A DNA stretch of 5,889 nt. Source: Candidatus Scatomorpha merdipullorum (GTDB taxonomy: Bacteria; Bacillota; Clostridia; Oscillospirales; Oscillospiraceae). Position 1 is the first letter of the stretch. The number at the start of each line of letters is the position of its first letter. Both the position numbers and the translations under genes were made by a program. A model generated the notes under the pieces. The model searched no databases. It was not told the DNA's origin and saw only the letters and a list, made by a program, of their open reading frames with translations. The stretch lies in NCBI GenBank assembly GCA_018716795.1, contig DVJK01000072.1, positions 1 to 5,889 on the forward strand, read 5' to 3'. Positions 5,245 through 5,889 of this stretch are shown piece after piece.

Positions 5245-5889
5245 TCAAACCTCCGTGCTGTCCAGCACCTCGCGCAGAAGGCTCAGATATTGCTTTGCCT
5301 CGGCCGCAAGAGAGACGTCCCTGGGGTAGATGCAGTACATATTGGACTCATAATCCGGCAGCGGGATGCAGACCCAGTTGTTCTTGTCGGCCAGCTCCTT
5401 CGGGCCGGATATGCCCATGCTGTATGCGTCCGTCAGGCCGACAAGCTGGGCCTTCCAGTCGATGTTGTCGACATAGATGCACTTCTTCGGGCTGGCCGCG
5501 CCCAGAACTGAGAAATATGAGAGCTGGCTGAAATCCAGCGCGTAGTCCAGGCGGTCGATGGGGTTCGAATAGCTGACATAGGGATAGTCCTGAAGCCGCG
5601 CGAAGTCAAAGGGCTCGCCGGGCGTCCAGCCCTCGAGCGCCGGGTGGCCGCGGCGCAGGTTGACGTTAAGCGTCTGCCGGGTGAGGTGCTCCACCTTCAG
5701 GCCGCGGTTCGCAAGCTCCTCGCGCTGTATTTCATCCACAAGGTAGGGCATGGTGATGACGCCGAGGTCGCAGCGCCGCCTGGCGACCCTGTCCACGCAG
5801 GAGGGGAAGTAGTCTATCGACAGAGTGAAATCCATGCTTTCGCCGCCCTGGTACATCCTGCACAGGCGCTCAAAGGCCTCAAAGCAGTG
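5245..5889 (-). CDS. Probable LysR-type transcriptional regulator, C-terminal effector-binding part (5' end outside window)
   Basis: The - strand frame is open from the right edge (5889) to TGA at 5247-5245, giving 214 residues with no start; the ATG at 5856 is internal. The visible part resembles the periplasmic-binding-like effector domain of LysR regulators. It has RRCDLGVIT in the first lobe, a segment like the usual lobe-crossing HPL motif (LRRGHPALEG), then DYPYVSYSN, and a second lobe with VDNIDWKAQLVGLTDAYSMGISG, where the last residues resemble the usual LysR pattern of gain or loss of ligand-binding loops. LysR proteins are about 300 residues, so the N-terminal winged helix-turn-helix and linker (about 85-90 residues) would lie beyond the edge. 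It converges on the dehydrogenase operon and shares its terminator. It could regulate that operon, but a convergent gene is not the usual divergent LysR arrangement, so no target can be assigned. The family call is moderate because no DNA-binding domain is seen. Confidence 0.65.
   Translation of the reverse strand, partial: HCFEAFERLCRMYQGGESMDFTLSIDYFPSCVDRVARRRCDLGVITMPYLVDEIQREELANRGLKVEHLTRQTLNVNLRRGHPALEGWTPGEPFDFARLQDYPYVSYSNPIDRLDYALDFSQLSYFSVLGAASPKKCIYVDNIDWKAQLVGLTDAYSMGISGPKELADKNNWVCIPLPDYESNMYCIYPRDVSLAAEAKQYLSLLREVLDSTEV

Overview
The window is high-GC DNA (about two thirds G+C by eye) and covers most of one operon on the + strand, followed by a convergent regulator gene on the - strand. 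The operon encodes a 2-oxo acid dehydrogenase-type multienzyme complex. Its best match is the acetoin dehydrogenase system: E1 beta, the AcoX ATP-NAD kinase-like protein, lipoyl-bearing E2 and lipoyl-bearing E3. The E1 alpha gene would lie just upstream, outside the window. Strong AGGAGG-type ribosome binding sites, tight gene packing and the gene complement suggest an anaerobic bacterium, most likely a high-GC member of the Clostridia (Oscillospirales-like). ATA (Ile) and AGG (Arg) codons are unusually common for such GC-rich DNA. The taxonomic call is an inference, and other anaerobes such as Synergistota are not excluded.

Layout: 1-735 is the 3' part of the E1 beta gene. 736-829 is a 94-nt spacer that holds a strong GC-rich hairpin. 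830-1828 is acoX. 1846-3171 is E2, with one lipoyl domain, two E3-binding-like domains and the catalytic domain. 3184-4872 is E3, with an N-terminal lipoyl domain of its own. 4884-5183 is a 99-residue protein that looks like the DUF6506 family. 5202-5238 is an intrinsic terminator that can work on both strands. 5245-5889 (- strand) is the C-terminal part of a probable LysR-type regulator that runs off the right edge.

How the genes work together: E1 (alpha plus this beta chain) would use thiamine diphosphate to cleave acetoin and pass the two-carbon unit to a lipoyl arm. E2 would transfer the acetyl group to CoA, and E3 would reoxidise the dihydrolipoyl group with FAD and NAD+. AcoX and the DUF6506-like protein have no established step in this reaction, but their tight spacing puts them in the same transcript. 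The main points for a second look are the intra-operon hairpin, the near-copy lipoyl domains in E2 and E3, the doubled E3-binding segment in E2, and the DUF6506-like gene as an operon member. I saw no CRISPR array, tRNA, rRNA, insertion sequence or phage gene.
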